A stretch of DNA of 64,000 nt. Origin: Coniferiporia sulphurascens (Eukaryota > Basidiomycota > Agaricomycetes > Hymenochaetales > Hymenochaetaceae). The position numbers and the translations under genes were made by a program. A model generated the notes under the pieces. The model did no database searches and was not told the origin of the DNA. It saw only the letters and a list, made by a program, of their open reading frames with translations. Where the stretch lies: assembly GCA_002794785.1 (NCBI GenBank), contig NBBA01000003.1, forward strand, positions 558,001 to 622,000, in the 5' to 3' direction. Below, piece by piece: positions 48,501 to 58,545 of this stretch; position 1 is the first letter of the stretch, and every line of letters begins with the position of its first letter.

Positions 48501-49075
48501 GTTCATGAGTTCACAGTGCCGACGTTGAACAACAGTAAAGTTTTCGCGGCTACTGGACTCGACTCTATACTCCCAACAGGTGCGAATTCCTCGAGCGCAT
48601 GGATGCGGCTCAACCTCACGGCAGAAACGGAGAGTGGGACCGTGACCAATGAGCAATTTGTACGTCCCCCGGCCTCTAGCTGAACCCACAACGCGATGCT
48701 TAACCTCTCTCAGTTCACGCCAGTGTCCCTCGCGGAAGTGCCCCTCGTGAATCCGGCCATACATATCGAAAGGGGTGCTGATTTTACATTTACGCTGTCT
48801 GCTCAGGGAGGTGTAGCCCCGTTCACATGGCTAGATCACCCGTCTGGGACCGTAGGTATCTTCGTCGACGCTTCCAGTGGTAAACCTTCGAACGGCTTCT
48901 ATCTTGTTCCAGGAATGGACAGAACAGGTCCGTATTCTCCCTTTGATCCCTATACTTAAAGCCTGACATTTTTTCTCAAGTTAAATTTATCTTGAACGAA
49001 GGGCTTTCGAAAACGCCCAAACCTGATCCTGCCGATTTTGTCGTCAGATCGCTTTGGAACAACACGCACTTGTAA
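45544..49075 (+). CDS. Secreted beta-mannosidase, glycoside hydrolase family 2
   Basis: The enzyme removes terminal beta-linked mannose from manno-oligosaccharides outside the cell. The ATG at 45544 gives a signal peptide (MQLHYAFLAALCFPVLTLG), then FSLSDLQWTLRNQNGSIVVP. Joined exons read FTQRWVANENWTYTASLDPF, LKTLLVFYGLDTVANI, LSGHPVAWVNNQFRQYTFDV, FEYPGGHPYVRKTASDFGWD and GPAFVPSGIFKPAYFITLG. They continue with LRVWGGGIYQPSDEETGVYN and NVRRTNRHPSNAQWAGGNEI (the acid/base Glu is in GNE). FVNEFG carries the likely nucleophile, FYSWEEVLESPEDFSFNSTI follows, and the C-terminus is KPDPADFVVRSLWNNTHL. About ten short introns interrupt the gene. Apparent stops in single frames all fall inside introns, so I read it as intact. 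Many N-glycosylation sequons fit secretion. Confidence 0.9.
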
Positions 49076-49194
49076 AGCATGGTGGAGAAGCAATGATCTG
49101 ATACAATCGACGTCTTTTTTCGATAAGATGTAGTGTACAAAGACCACTTTTCTGTACAAAATGTGAATGATGAATGATTGCGGCGATTTCAGTT

Positions 49195-50690
49195 CTAAGC
49201 CATGAGTGACATGCGCCCTATGGGCAGTCGGTAGAACCTCATTCCGAAGTAATTTCTCGTACCGCTCCACTTGTCCACGTCGGCTTTGTCACCGATGACA
49301 TCGACATCGCTCCATGTGGTATCTACGCCGACGCCCGAAAGATGAAGTTCCGAAAGTGAAGTATAGACATCGTAGAACAGGGCGTCTAAACATTATTCGA
49401 TATAAATGAAATCGAAAATCGAAGAAAAGAAGAAAACCAGCGTACTCGTGGCTCCAAGGCCGTTGAAAAAGCTAAAGCGGGCGTGGGGTCCGCTTAGTAA
49501 ATCTGGTAGCTGCTCGAAAAAGCTGCGCAAGTCTATGTTTTGCTGAAAGGTCAGCTTCGGGATGGCCCCGGAAGTGCAGGCGAGCGCATACCCTGATAAT
49601 CTTCAGAAAACGTGTCAGTGTAGACAACATCAAATCCTCCCACAGCAAGGAGTTCCTCGCTCTCGATAATGTCCTGCCATTTCCCCTCCAAAATAGTCAC
49701 ACCAGGCTTTTCATACCAACCAAGCTGTCGCATATGCTCAAGAACATCAGGGTGGGCTTCTATGATGAAGTGCTGTTTAGGAGGTACTGGTAATGCCTGG
49801 AAAAGGGAATCGATCTCATGAAGGGAATACTGGTTAGATTTGTGGGCAGTTTCTTAATATAATTGGGTATTTACAATACCGAGGCCGAATCCGACGTTTA
49901 GGACGCTATAGTCATTATCAACACCTCCACAAAGTTTGTTGACTGTTTCCTGCACTTGCAAAGAGCGTTATTTTCTTGTGGTATATCCGGAAAGGAGGGG
50001 GGCAAAACTTACTGATACCCCTCTCCCAGCCCATCATCACTCCAACCTCTTCTTCGCCGGCGTTCACTAGACATACATCCTGTCCATTGACGTCTTTTGT
50101 AAATTTGAGCCGAGACCTTAGGAACTCCGTCGACGAGCCGGCTGCAGTCGCGTCATTCGCGCGGAGTATGATAGAGGTCGGTGATTCAACTTGCAGTTTC
50201 TTGGAAGCTAAATGCGACAGCAAGTATTCTTTGCGCTCACCAGAAGAAAATTAGCCACAAGAGCGAATCGGAACCCGGGTCTCCTGTCTCATACCTGATC
50301 TAAGACCCGCATCTCTGATGGATCTGTAGCATTCTTCGTTATTTAAGGATACTGCGACATCGCCAGTGGTGTTTCCTAAGTTGTCCACTGCCTCCCTGTA
50401 TCGGTTTACAAAGTCATCTCTTTCACTGAGTCCCAGGACACACCAGCATTCCAGACTGCTCCCCTCTCCAGGAGCAGATCCACGAGTTCCTTATCTTCAT
50501 TATAGGCGGCGGCATGGAGAGCAGAGGTCCCATCTTCATCCTGATACCACAGTGGTGCATCCTGATCGATGAGCGCCTTCAAGGCCTCCAGTGGCTGCCG
50601 CTCAAATATTTTTGCAATGAGCGTTTTTCCCAGATCCACGAGTTCTTCAAGTTCTTCACCCTCATCTGCAGGAATTTTTTCTTCCAGCAT
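49195..50690 (-). CDS. RMT2: Protein arginine N-methyltransferase 2 (Rmt2)
   Basis: Rmt2 is a fungal- and plant-type enzyme that methylates the delta nitrogen of arginine, in yeast on ribosomal protein Rpl12. The minus-strand ATG at 50690 begins MLEEKIPADEGEELEELVDL. An ankyrin-like N-terminal part follows: GTSALHAAAYNEDKELVDLL. Then come FLRSRLKFTKDVNGQDVCLV, VGVMMGWERGI and the SAM-binding motif VLNVGFGLGI, PKQHFIIEAHPDVLEHMRQL, GWYEKPGVTILEGKWQDIIE, GGFDVVYTDTFSEDYQ, FSFFNGLGA, and a C-terminus of RFYRLPIGRMSLMA. All family blocks are there across several introns. It diverges from MRI1 with 304 bases between starts. Confidence 0.93.
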
Positions 50691-50994
50691 GTCTATTGAG
50701 ACGTACTTCTGTATCTGAATGGATGAGCGATCAGTTTTTGTCTTTCGAGGGCTTTCGTCACGGCGGGTCGCTTATTGCGATCGCTCGGGCAGTTGTAACT
50801 TGTGGCGAGCACAGCCTCCCAATACCCGATTACATAACAAGTTCGCCGATCACTTGCCGATCACGAAATTTGTCCTTTAAATGGTGACCCATGGCTGCTC
50901 TCGCCGTCTCAGGTTATATGCCAGTCTTTCTCGTCCGCCCTACCCTTTCCCTTTCTCTTCACTTTCTCGCCCAGCCTAATCCCTTTCAATAAAA
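50691..50994. promoter_or_regulatory. Divergent promoter, RMT2 / MRI1
   Basis: The two start codons are 304 bases apart. The MRI1 side is strongly pyrimidine-rich (CCCTACCCTTTCCCTTTCTC). A direct repeat GCCGATCAC occurs at 50845-50853 and 50856-50864, 11 bases apart start to start, which puts both copies on the same helix face. Confidence 0.5.
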
Positions 50995-52491
50995 ATGCCC
51001 GCGGTCACTCTCCCCCTTTCTATTAGGACAAACGGCGACGATATTGAGATCGTGAACCAACTGCTCCTCCCCCACGCTGTCGAGTTTATCCCAATCAACT
51101 CCATCGAGGATGCGCACGATGCCATCGAAACGATGAAAGTGCGCTATCATGCTACTCTCAATCTGGAATATGTTATAATATATGCATACAGATTCGCGGT
51201 GCACCCGCTATCGGGTCCCTTGCCGCGCTTGCATTCGCTTCGTCCCTCTCGCGAGCACTCGCCACATCGCCCGCACCATCCTTCTTGTCCTCACCCGATG
51301 CACTTTCTGCACACGTGCAGCCGCAGCTTGACTTCCTATTCACCGCACGTCCCACCGCGGTCAACCTTGGCGGAGCGACACGTCGTCTGGCGGGCGTGCT
51401 GGCGCGTGGCGTGCAGGCGGGCACGGATGTACGCACACTCGCGGCAGAGCTCATTTATGAAGGGAGGTTAGTTGCAGACGAAGATATCGGACGGAATAAG
51501 GAGATGTCGAAGCATGGTGCGGACTGGCTTGTGCAAAGAACGGTGGAAGCAGGGGACGACGCCAGTGCATTAAATGTGCTCACAGTGTGCAACACGGGCT
51601 CATTGGCAACTTCTGTGGGTTTAAATTTCAAGGACTCCCGGATTTCTTTTCCATACTAACATCACACGACAGGGCTATGGAACGGCCTTGGGTTTGATCA
51701 CCCGCTTGCTTGAAACTGGGAAGCTGGGAAAGGCGTATTTCACGCAGACAGCTCCTTATCACCAGGGCTCCAGGTCAGACATTATGTTCGCTCCCTGAAT
51801 CGCCTTATTGAAGTAGGTTTCAGATTGACTGCTTTTGAGCTACAGGCGCTAAACGCGCCATCCGTGATGATCTGCGACACCATGGTCGGCTCGCTGTTCC
51901 AACATCATAAAATCCATGCAGTTGGTGGGTGATTTAGCTTTCTGTCCACAACAGACTGAATCCCATTCGCATGCATCAGTTGTCGGCGCTGACCGCGTAG
52001 CGAAAAACGGCGACACCGCAAATAAGGTGATATAGCGCCCCTAAAATTAAACATTTGTAGTCGTGTACTGACGATATCGACCGCCAGATTGGGACATACA
52101 ATGCAGCTGTGCTTGCGGCGCGCCATAAGATTCCATTTATTATTGTCGCGCCTGTCAGTACTGTCGACTTGGACATCCCGGATGGGTCGCAGTAAGTCTT
52201 TTGTGCTCCTCGTGCACCAATTGGTTTTAATTCCTCTGCAGCATCCCCATTGAGCAACGCCCATGGATCGAGGCGTGTCTTGTACGCGGCGCAGTATACG
52301 ATGCAGAAGGGATGGCACCAACGAACAAGCAGGCGGTGGTGATGCTGACGCCACCCGGGCTGCAAGAGGCAAACGTGTACAACCCGAGCTTCGATGTAAC
52401 ACCCGCAGAATTGATATCGGCGGTGGTGACCGAGAAGGGCGTTGCGGTACGCGGGGAGGATGGGAGAATTGATATAAACGCGGTCGTTTAA
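50995..52491 (+). CDS. MRI1: Methylthioribose-1-phosphate isomerase (Mri1)
   Basis: Mri1 converts 5-methylthioribose-1-phosphate to 5-methylthioribulose-1-phosphate in the methionine salvage pathway, and belongs to the eIF2B-alpha-like fold. The ATG at 50995 begins MPAVTLPLSIRTNGDDIEIV, then LLPHAVEFIPINSIEDAHDA. After an intron, IRGAPAIGSLAALAFASSLA carries the family RGAPAIG signature. NVLTVCNTGSLATS|GYGTAL carries the catalytic Cys (TxCNTG), followed by KAYFTQTAPYHQGSRLTAFE, VVVGADRVAKNGDTANKIGT (catalytic Asp in GADR, NGDTANKIGT) and HKIPFIIVAPVSTVDLDIPD. The stop is at 52489-52491. All key residues are visible. Confidence 0.95.
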
Positions 52492-52660
52492 GGTTTCGGA
52501 AACTTGGATTAATTGATGAAAAGATAGATGTACTACTATGCATGTATTGTTCAAGTTACTGCGATGTGTCCGAGGATGATGGATCAAACTCAATTTTCAG
52601 TGAGAAAGTTATGCCGTAAGCCAGAACATACAGCGGCTCCGGTCGCGGCGCTGTAACTTA

Positions 52661-53479
52661 TTGTACTCAACTCATCTCGGCATCGTCAAACCTCGCGGTG
52701 TTCCTCCACTCTTTTGGGAACACGCTCTTTCTCTTAATCTCTCTGTGCGCTGGTGTTGTCCCCGCTATCTGTCTCCGCTTAGGAACATGTCCACTCTTGC
52801 CTTGGGCCGACGACTCTGCACCTCCGCTGTGCACACAACCAGTCGCAGCCTCCACATCCTCGTCCTTCGCCTCAAGCGTGCCAACCTTCCGTTGCTCATC
52901 GCCTTCGCGAGGTGAGTAAGATCCTTAATCAGGACAACAACCATCATTTTTCACCTTTTATTGGCAATGTACAGCGCTCTCTTCATGTTTCTCCGTGCAC
53001 TCTCTGGCGCTGGCTATACAGATCCGTATGCGATGAGCTCACCGGACGGTGCACTCTTTTCCTCATACAACGATTCCCTCGCCCACCCTGAGCTTGCAGC
53101 TGGATGGGCGCTGGACGCCCCCGCGGGCTTCGCAGCACACTGGGCGCGCTTCAAAGAGACACTCTTCACGTGCCCGGATGATAGTACGAGCGCGGAGGGC
53201 GGAACGGGAGTGGGAGCGGGAGGAACTCAGCGGAAGACCGGTGTAGTGTGTCTGCAGGAACGCATCCGCGATGCAGTGAGCGCGCGGGGGTCGGCGTTGA
53301 AAGGTAAAACGGCAGCAGAGGAGCGGACGTTTGGTGTCTCCCTCAATGCCCTTCCGCCTCGCAAGGACAGTGCAGAAGAAAGCACGGTGACAGAGACACT
53401 TCAGCCTTCCACGGCAGACGGCGTGAGGTTGAGCGAGCCGGGAACCACAGGCGCACCACGGCGGAGACGGTTGCGGTGA
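52661..53479 (+). CDS. Hypothetical protein with one membrane segment
   Basis: Two exons share one frame. The first (from ATG 52661, or more likely ATG 52787: MSTLALGRRLCTSAVHTTSR) ends at 52911, and a 63-base GT..AG intron (52912-52974) follows. The second exon ends at 53479. The joined product reads ANLPLLIAFASALFMFLRAL, a probable single membrane helix, then GYTDPYAMSSPDGALFSSYN and a hydrophilic Ser/Thr/Gly-rich tail ending in RRRRLR. The Arg/Ser-rich N-terminus could be a mitochondrial leader. I do not recognise the family. A long minus-strand frame (53063-53623) is very Arg/Ser-rich and looks like its shadow. Confidence 0.45.
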
Positions 53480-54741
53480 AGGGGGTTTAAGGCTTGCTCT
53501 CTCTTTTCTTTGATGCTCTATCTGCACCCCATCATCGCTTGACCTGCGGCGCCTCCCTCTCCCCCCCTCATCGCTGTTCTTTTTAGTCCCTAGTCTTGTT
53601 TCCACCACAGCTCGAAAGGTCATCTGTAACTTTGTGTCATTTATCTCACTGTCGATCCGACACTAGAAGTCATCACACGTCTTCCCATCTTCCGTCTTTA
53701 GCGTCTCATCGTTCATCACCCGCATCTGTCGTCTTCCTCACGTTGTTGTTCATCCACCGGACTGGACTCCTTTTCCTCTCGGTTACTTATCTATCATCAC
53801 CGGCTCGCTACTTATCCTGTGCTATTCCTTCCGTTCAATTTTTATTCGCTGGCCTTCTCGAGCCCGCCATACTGCCTCTCGGTTTCCGACAGTTATAATC
53901 ATATCACCCTCGGAGACTACAAGATCGGCCGCGAACTCACAGTACTAGTGCTGGTTTTAGGCTCCTCTCCCCGCTACACTTTTGAAAAGACAAAGTGTTC
54001 TCTTGTGACGGTAAATAATTCTGAAGGGCCCACCGCTAGCATAATTCTTGAGGTGTTAACTACTTTGCGCATTACTTAGACTTCGGTTGTAACTTTGTTT
54101 GGGTTTTATTGGATCTGGCTCGATGTCTCCGTTTCGAATTGGTTTTTAGGGCGAAAATACTGGCTCCCCTGCGCTCAAACCGTAATCACTCGGACTATTC
54201 TAGGGAGCATGGAAGTCCACTTCAGGGAAGATGGGGAAGAGAGGGCTGTTTCTCAATATATTTGCTCTTGCATTCGATAAAAGACGGAGCACACAAGACG
54301 ACGGCGGAGTGGGCTGTGGCGTCTATACGATTTACATAATTACCAAGGAATTTTTCTTACTTTGAAGTTCAGTAGTGCTTTGCTCGTCGCAATTTTATTT
54401 TTACGACGCTAATTTTGCTTGGGGGACGGCCGGACTTCAATATTTCGGCAAGAGAGGCTTTTGATTAAATTCTGCGAGGTTACATAAGCTGAGCATTACT
54501 CCCAGTTTACAAATAGGGTCCGAACTTGGTGCCTAGGTTCACCCGGAAGCTAAAGCAACGGTTACTAGTTTAGCTTCTAACCAGCTGCTGGTTCATGTAC
54601 TGACAGTCGCGCAGGTCGCTGAAAATTAGTTTCCAGTTTATTTCCTGATTTGTGCTTATTTGTACTCCTGGAGGGTCGGCGAGTTTTGCTGACGACACTA
54701 CCATCACAATGCGTACTGATACAGGTTGAACAGAAACCATT
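53480..54741. other. 1.26-kb intergenic region with long pyrimidine-rich tract
   Basis: From about 53490 to 53830 the plus strand is strongly C/T-biased (CATCTTCCGTCTTTAGCGTC and similar), as in transcribed fungal 5' UTRs. No gene start with a recognisable product follows. A frame near 53895-53940 reads LGDYKIGRELT, which loosely recalls a kinase N-terminus but does not continue. The final part is the promoter of the methyltransferase gene. Confidence 0.35.
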
Positions 54742-56336
54742 ATGAACTTCACTAAGTCCCTCGAGCAGTTGGGGTACGACCTCCTTGACAAGGTAAGTCA
54801 ATTGTTTCCCTGTTTTGCGTAATCAAGCAAGCAACTTCCGTAGGGTCTCATACCGGACTTCGTCCTTCGCCCTGCTGTGCGCGCACTGTGTAGGCAGCGT
54901 CTGCGTGAAGTTGACAGCGGATCCCTCACAGCGAACCACGCGGCGAAGATGGCCTTCGTCGAGGATGTGCGTGCCCGCGAAGCGATCGCTGAGCAGACCG
55001 GTCGCGCAAACGAGCAGCACTACGAGGTCTCGACTGCGTTCATCCTCTCGTGCCTCGGCCCGCGCGCCAAGTACTCGTCGTGCCTGTATCCGACGGGTCG
55101 CGAGACGCTCGCGCAGGCAGAGGAACTCATGCTCGCGAGCTACTGCGAGAAGGCGCGTTTGTCGGACGGGCAGGACGTTTTGGATCTTGGATGCGGTATG
55201 CTTGAATGTGCTCTCTGTTGCGGATGATTCCTCAGGTGTTATTACTATGAATGTGACTGACAGGATGGGGAAGCTTGACGCTTTATCTCGCGGAGGTTTT
55301 TAAACACACATTTTTACATTTGAGTACGTTGCTAATTGTTAAAATCATAGAAGTATCCGGGCTCGCGTATTGTAGGTTTGTCAAATTCGAACACACAGAG
55401 GGAATACATACTTGGTGTTGCGAAAGAAAAAAAGTTCGACAACGTAGAGGTTCGTTGATTTCATAATGAGCATTTGGCTACTTATGCACATGGCATTTAC
55501 CAAATCACTTTCTCTCAAAGATTATCACGGCTGACGTTAATACCTTCAATTTCTCGAGCGGTCGAACGTAAGCCAATTATTCTCTTTATTTGTGTTTTGT
55601 TAACGACTCGTATACGCTTCCCAGGTTTGACCGCATTCTCTCTATTGAGGTGGGATATAGGAATATGAGATTAGGTTTGATGGCACTGAATATATTCTAC
55701 TTAAGATGTTTGAACACATGAAGAACTACAAAACCCTTCTTCAAAAGGTTTCTTCATGGTTGCGTCCGAGGTCCGGTTCAAATAAAATGGACTCTGATAG
55801 CAGACACGTCGACGCAGAGACGGAGTCTCTACTCTTCGTGCACATTTTCTGCCACCGGACAACACCATACCACTTTGAAGAGGGTGACGGCTGGATGGCA
55901 CGCACGTTTTTCTCAGGCGGAACTATGCCATCGCATGATCTTCTTGTCCGTTTCTTTTCTCACTCTCCGTTCGTTCTGTTGGAGTCCTGATGGTGCATTA
56001 TCTAAAACGTGTCTTCCAAGTAGCTATACTTCCAGTCCGACTTGACGCTCGTGAAGAGCTGGTTCATCAATGGCAGACACTACTCGCGCACGCTGGAGGC
56101 ATGGCTACGCTTGCAGGACCGAAATGCACAAGCAGGACTAGCGGAGCTCGAACGCGACGCTCAGGCGAAGGGGCTGGATCCGGCTGAGGGTAGGAAAGCA
56201 TTTTATCGGTAAGGATGTCCCTTCCTTGCGTCAGACGCAGTTGGTGCTTCGGCGGCTCATAAATAGCATTTTTAGGTTCAGAGTGTTTTATATCGCGTGC
56301 GCGGAGTTCTTTGGCCTGAACGGGGGGGAAGAGTAA
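54742..56336 (+). CDS. SAM-dependent methyltransferase, cyclopropane-fatty-acid-synthase-like
   Basis: The ATG at 54742 begins MNFTKSLEQLGYDLLDK. After an intron, GLIPDFVLRPAVRALCRQRL, NEQHYEVSTAFILSCLGPRA, KYSSCLYPTGRETLAQAEEL and the SAM-binding motif DVLDLGCGWGSLTLYLAE follow (intron inside GCG|GW). Next are KYPGSRIVGLSNSNTQREYI, ITADVNTFNFSSG, FDRILSIEMFEHMKNYKTLL, LLFVHIFCHRTTPYHFEEGD and DGWMARTFFSGGTMPSHDLL. The end reads YFQSDLTLVKSWFINGRHYS, RTLEAWLRLQDRNAQAG and FRVFYIACAEFFGLNGGEE. This is the layout of the CFA-synthase/coclaurine N-methyltransferase-like group. The substrate in fungi is not known to me, so lipid or amine methylation are both possible. About nine short introns; no frame break seen. 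Confidence 0.85.
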
Positions 56337-56827
56337 GTGGGGTCTTTATAACACGTTTAATTCGCTGAAGCTGGTATGCCAGATGGGGGGTTGGACATTA
56401 CTTGTTCAAACGTAAAGATTGAGGAAGGCTTGACTACTTTCTTGTCTCCATTAGTATATTTGGGCCTTTGTGTCTCTTTTTTTGTGTTTTGCCGTTCGGT
56501 TTTTGTGTGATGCCGCCCGGTTGAATGGGAAAATGGTCGCGTTCACTGAAATCCTGAAAGGCCAAGCTGAACATTTACTATAAGGGTTTATATGTTTACG
56601 CTCTCAAATACGAATTCATATAGTTTCTGGGCACTGGATGAGGCCGTCGAGTGGAGTGGAATGTTCAAGCCCCCAACACAGCTGGTCCAAGGACGATAGT
56701 TCTTCCGGGCCGCAACGTTCCGAATCGAGATTACGTAATTCTATAAATAACGCGTAAACAAAGACGTAGTACGCGTTTTCGTACACTGGCATACCCGTAA
56801 ACCTGTAATATCGCTGGTCATACTTCG
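56337..56827. other. Intergenic region, no gene seen
   Basis: T-rich and AT-rich 3' flank and promoter sequence between the methyltransferase and RNase H2B genes. No open frame or element is supported. Confidence 0.4.
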
Positions 56828-58247
56828 ATGGCCACCTATATCAGTGTTCTGCCGTCGGGTGCGTATAATATTTATAATCTAGCTTCGACCCTTGGACTCA
56901 CCGCTTTCCGCTGCGCAGGCATCCTTGAAGTATTGACAACACAGCTGGACAAAACCGCGAGCACAGATTCGGAGCAGCAGATCGAGCCGGGCCTCAGTCT
57001 GTTGAGACTTCCACATCCCCGGACAGGCATGCCCACCCCTCTCTTTGTCTTTCAGTGCGAAAGACTGATACTGGGTGTCAGGCCTCTTGTCCCTCTTTTT
57101 GCCGGTGGAGTCAACGAACTCGATCCTCGAGGTGCAGAATGTGGCTCCGAACGCGAGCAGAAGCTGGTTTATGGAAGGAGAGGTTGTTTCTGGTGTGTGA
57201 TGCGATTATTCCTTCTGCAAACGACCTAACGCATAATAGATGGTGGTCTGTTGGTGATGACGCCAGTCGACACGACGTTCCTGCTCGTGCCGTTCCTAAA
57301 GGCCGCGTCTCCCGTAAGTCCTTGCCTTGAATGTCCTTACTCATACTGACCATAGCTTTTTAAATTTATTTTACACAACAGAAAGACGGCTCAATAGGTA
57401 AATTCCGGACACTTGACGACATTTTTGAGGAGGCAGCAACAAAGCTCGCAATAGCTAACGACAATGAAGGAAAGGAAGGGGGCCAGAATACCTCTACGGA
57501 TGTGTATCTAAGTGCTGCGGTCGAACTTGGCCGTCTACCATGCGTCCAAGAGGCGATGCGGCGGATGTGCGAGGTGAAAGGCGAGTCTCTGTCTTGTCTT
57601 GCTTGTGGGCAGTACTTACTGGGAGACACCCTTGCTTACTCAGATATCGCCTCTGACCTCGTCGTCTACCGATACTCCCAGCCTAAATTCATCGACTATC
57701 TTGTAAAGAAAGCGGCACGTCTGAGCCAAAATGGTGTCGTGGAGAAGTCGCGCACTCTCGAACGCGAGTTGACGAAGGATGGACTTATGGACGACGGAAA
57801 AGAGGAGCTTTTGCAATGTATGCCTCTCGCTTTCCCTCAACTTCAGCGCATTTACTCGCTCCTTTCACCTAGCTGGTCGTTTAAAACTGGCATGTGACCT
57901 TATATCTCAATATGTTCCACCGGACATACACCAGGAGCTGCTTAGTAAATTCGAGTGGGTTTCATTATGTTACTTTGGAGAATGTTCCTATCTTACGTCC
58001 GCGTACTTTCAGCTTCGTAGCTCTCGCTGCGCACGTTAGCTCATTACAGGCCATGTCTCTGCACGAAACAACGACTGCAGCTGGGGTCGCACAAAAGGCG
58101 CAGGTACTGAGCGATGAAAAAGAATTGGACGCGAAGAAACGTAAGGCGGCGGTGCAGTCATCTAGAGGCGTCGATAAGCTCAAGAAGGCGAGCGTCAAGG
58201 GCATGGCGAAGCTATCCACTTTCTTTCAAAAGGGTCCGAAGACCTGA
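56828..58247 (+). CDS. Ribonuclease H2 subunit B
   Basis: RNase H2B is a scaffold subunit of the enzyme that removes ribonucleotides and RNA from DNA. The ATG at 56828 gives MATYISVLPSG. After an intron come ILEVLTTQLDKTASTDSEQQ and LSLLRLPHPRTGMPT, the family signature. NSILEVQNVAPNASRSWFME and GGLLVMTPVDTTFLLVPFLK match the triple-barrel domain. Then KDGSIGKFRTLDDIFEEAAT, RLPCVQEAMRRMCEVK, DIASDLVVYRYSQPKFIDYL, LACDLISQYVPPDIHQELLS and FVALAAHVSSLQAMS follow. The CEVK|DIASD junction needs a GC..AG intron at 57581-57643. The C-terminus GMAKLSTFFQKGPKT resembles the PCNA-binding motif at the end of human RNASEH2B. One 5' junction near 57047-57100 was not resolved. Confidence 0.9.
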
Positions 58248-58545
58248 GCAACACAGTCACCCTTTCCCTCTATTTATTCACGAAATCATCTTGCTATATG
58301 TAGCTTTCCTGACCTTGTGTAGGTGTCGTGCCGCGCCATGTATTTTTACGTTGTTTGCTGGAGAATCAATGCTCACTTGCCGGAATGATTCTCATTTTAC
58401 GTGACTTGGTGCGAATGGTGAGGATCGACTAAATACGGATACAAGTCTACAGTTATTACCACACTAAACCTACAACTACTGTACAATCTTCATCTGAGGT
58501 GATTGGGCAAGAAAACGAATATAAATTAGCGTGTACCTAAAGTGT
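58248..58545. other. Convergent 3' flanks of RNase H2B and F-box genes
   Basis: 298 bases of AT-rich 3' sequence; no element seen. Confidence 0.35.

Noticed and set aside
45544..49075. Beta-mannosidase looked like a pseudogene because every single frame has stops
   Set aside because: Each interruption is bounded by GT..AG sites, and joining the flanks restores family-typical sequence in frame to the end.
53063..53623. Minus-strand open frame of 186 codons
   Set aside because: Very Arg/Ser/Cys-rich composition and overlap with a better plus-strand two-exon gene; a shadow of GC-rich coding sequence.
53880..53945. LGDYKIGRELT as the start of a protein kinase
   Set aside because: No glycine-rich loop, lysine or catalytic loop follows in any frame or after any plausible intron.
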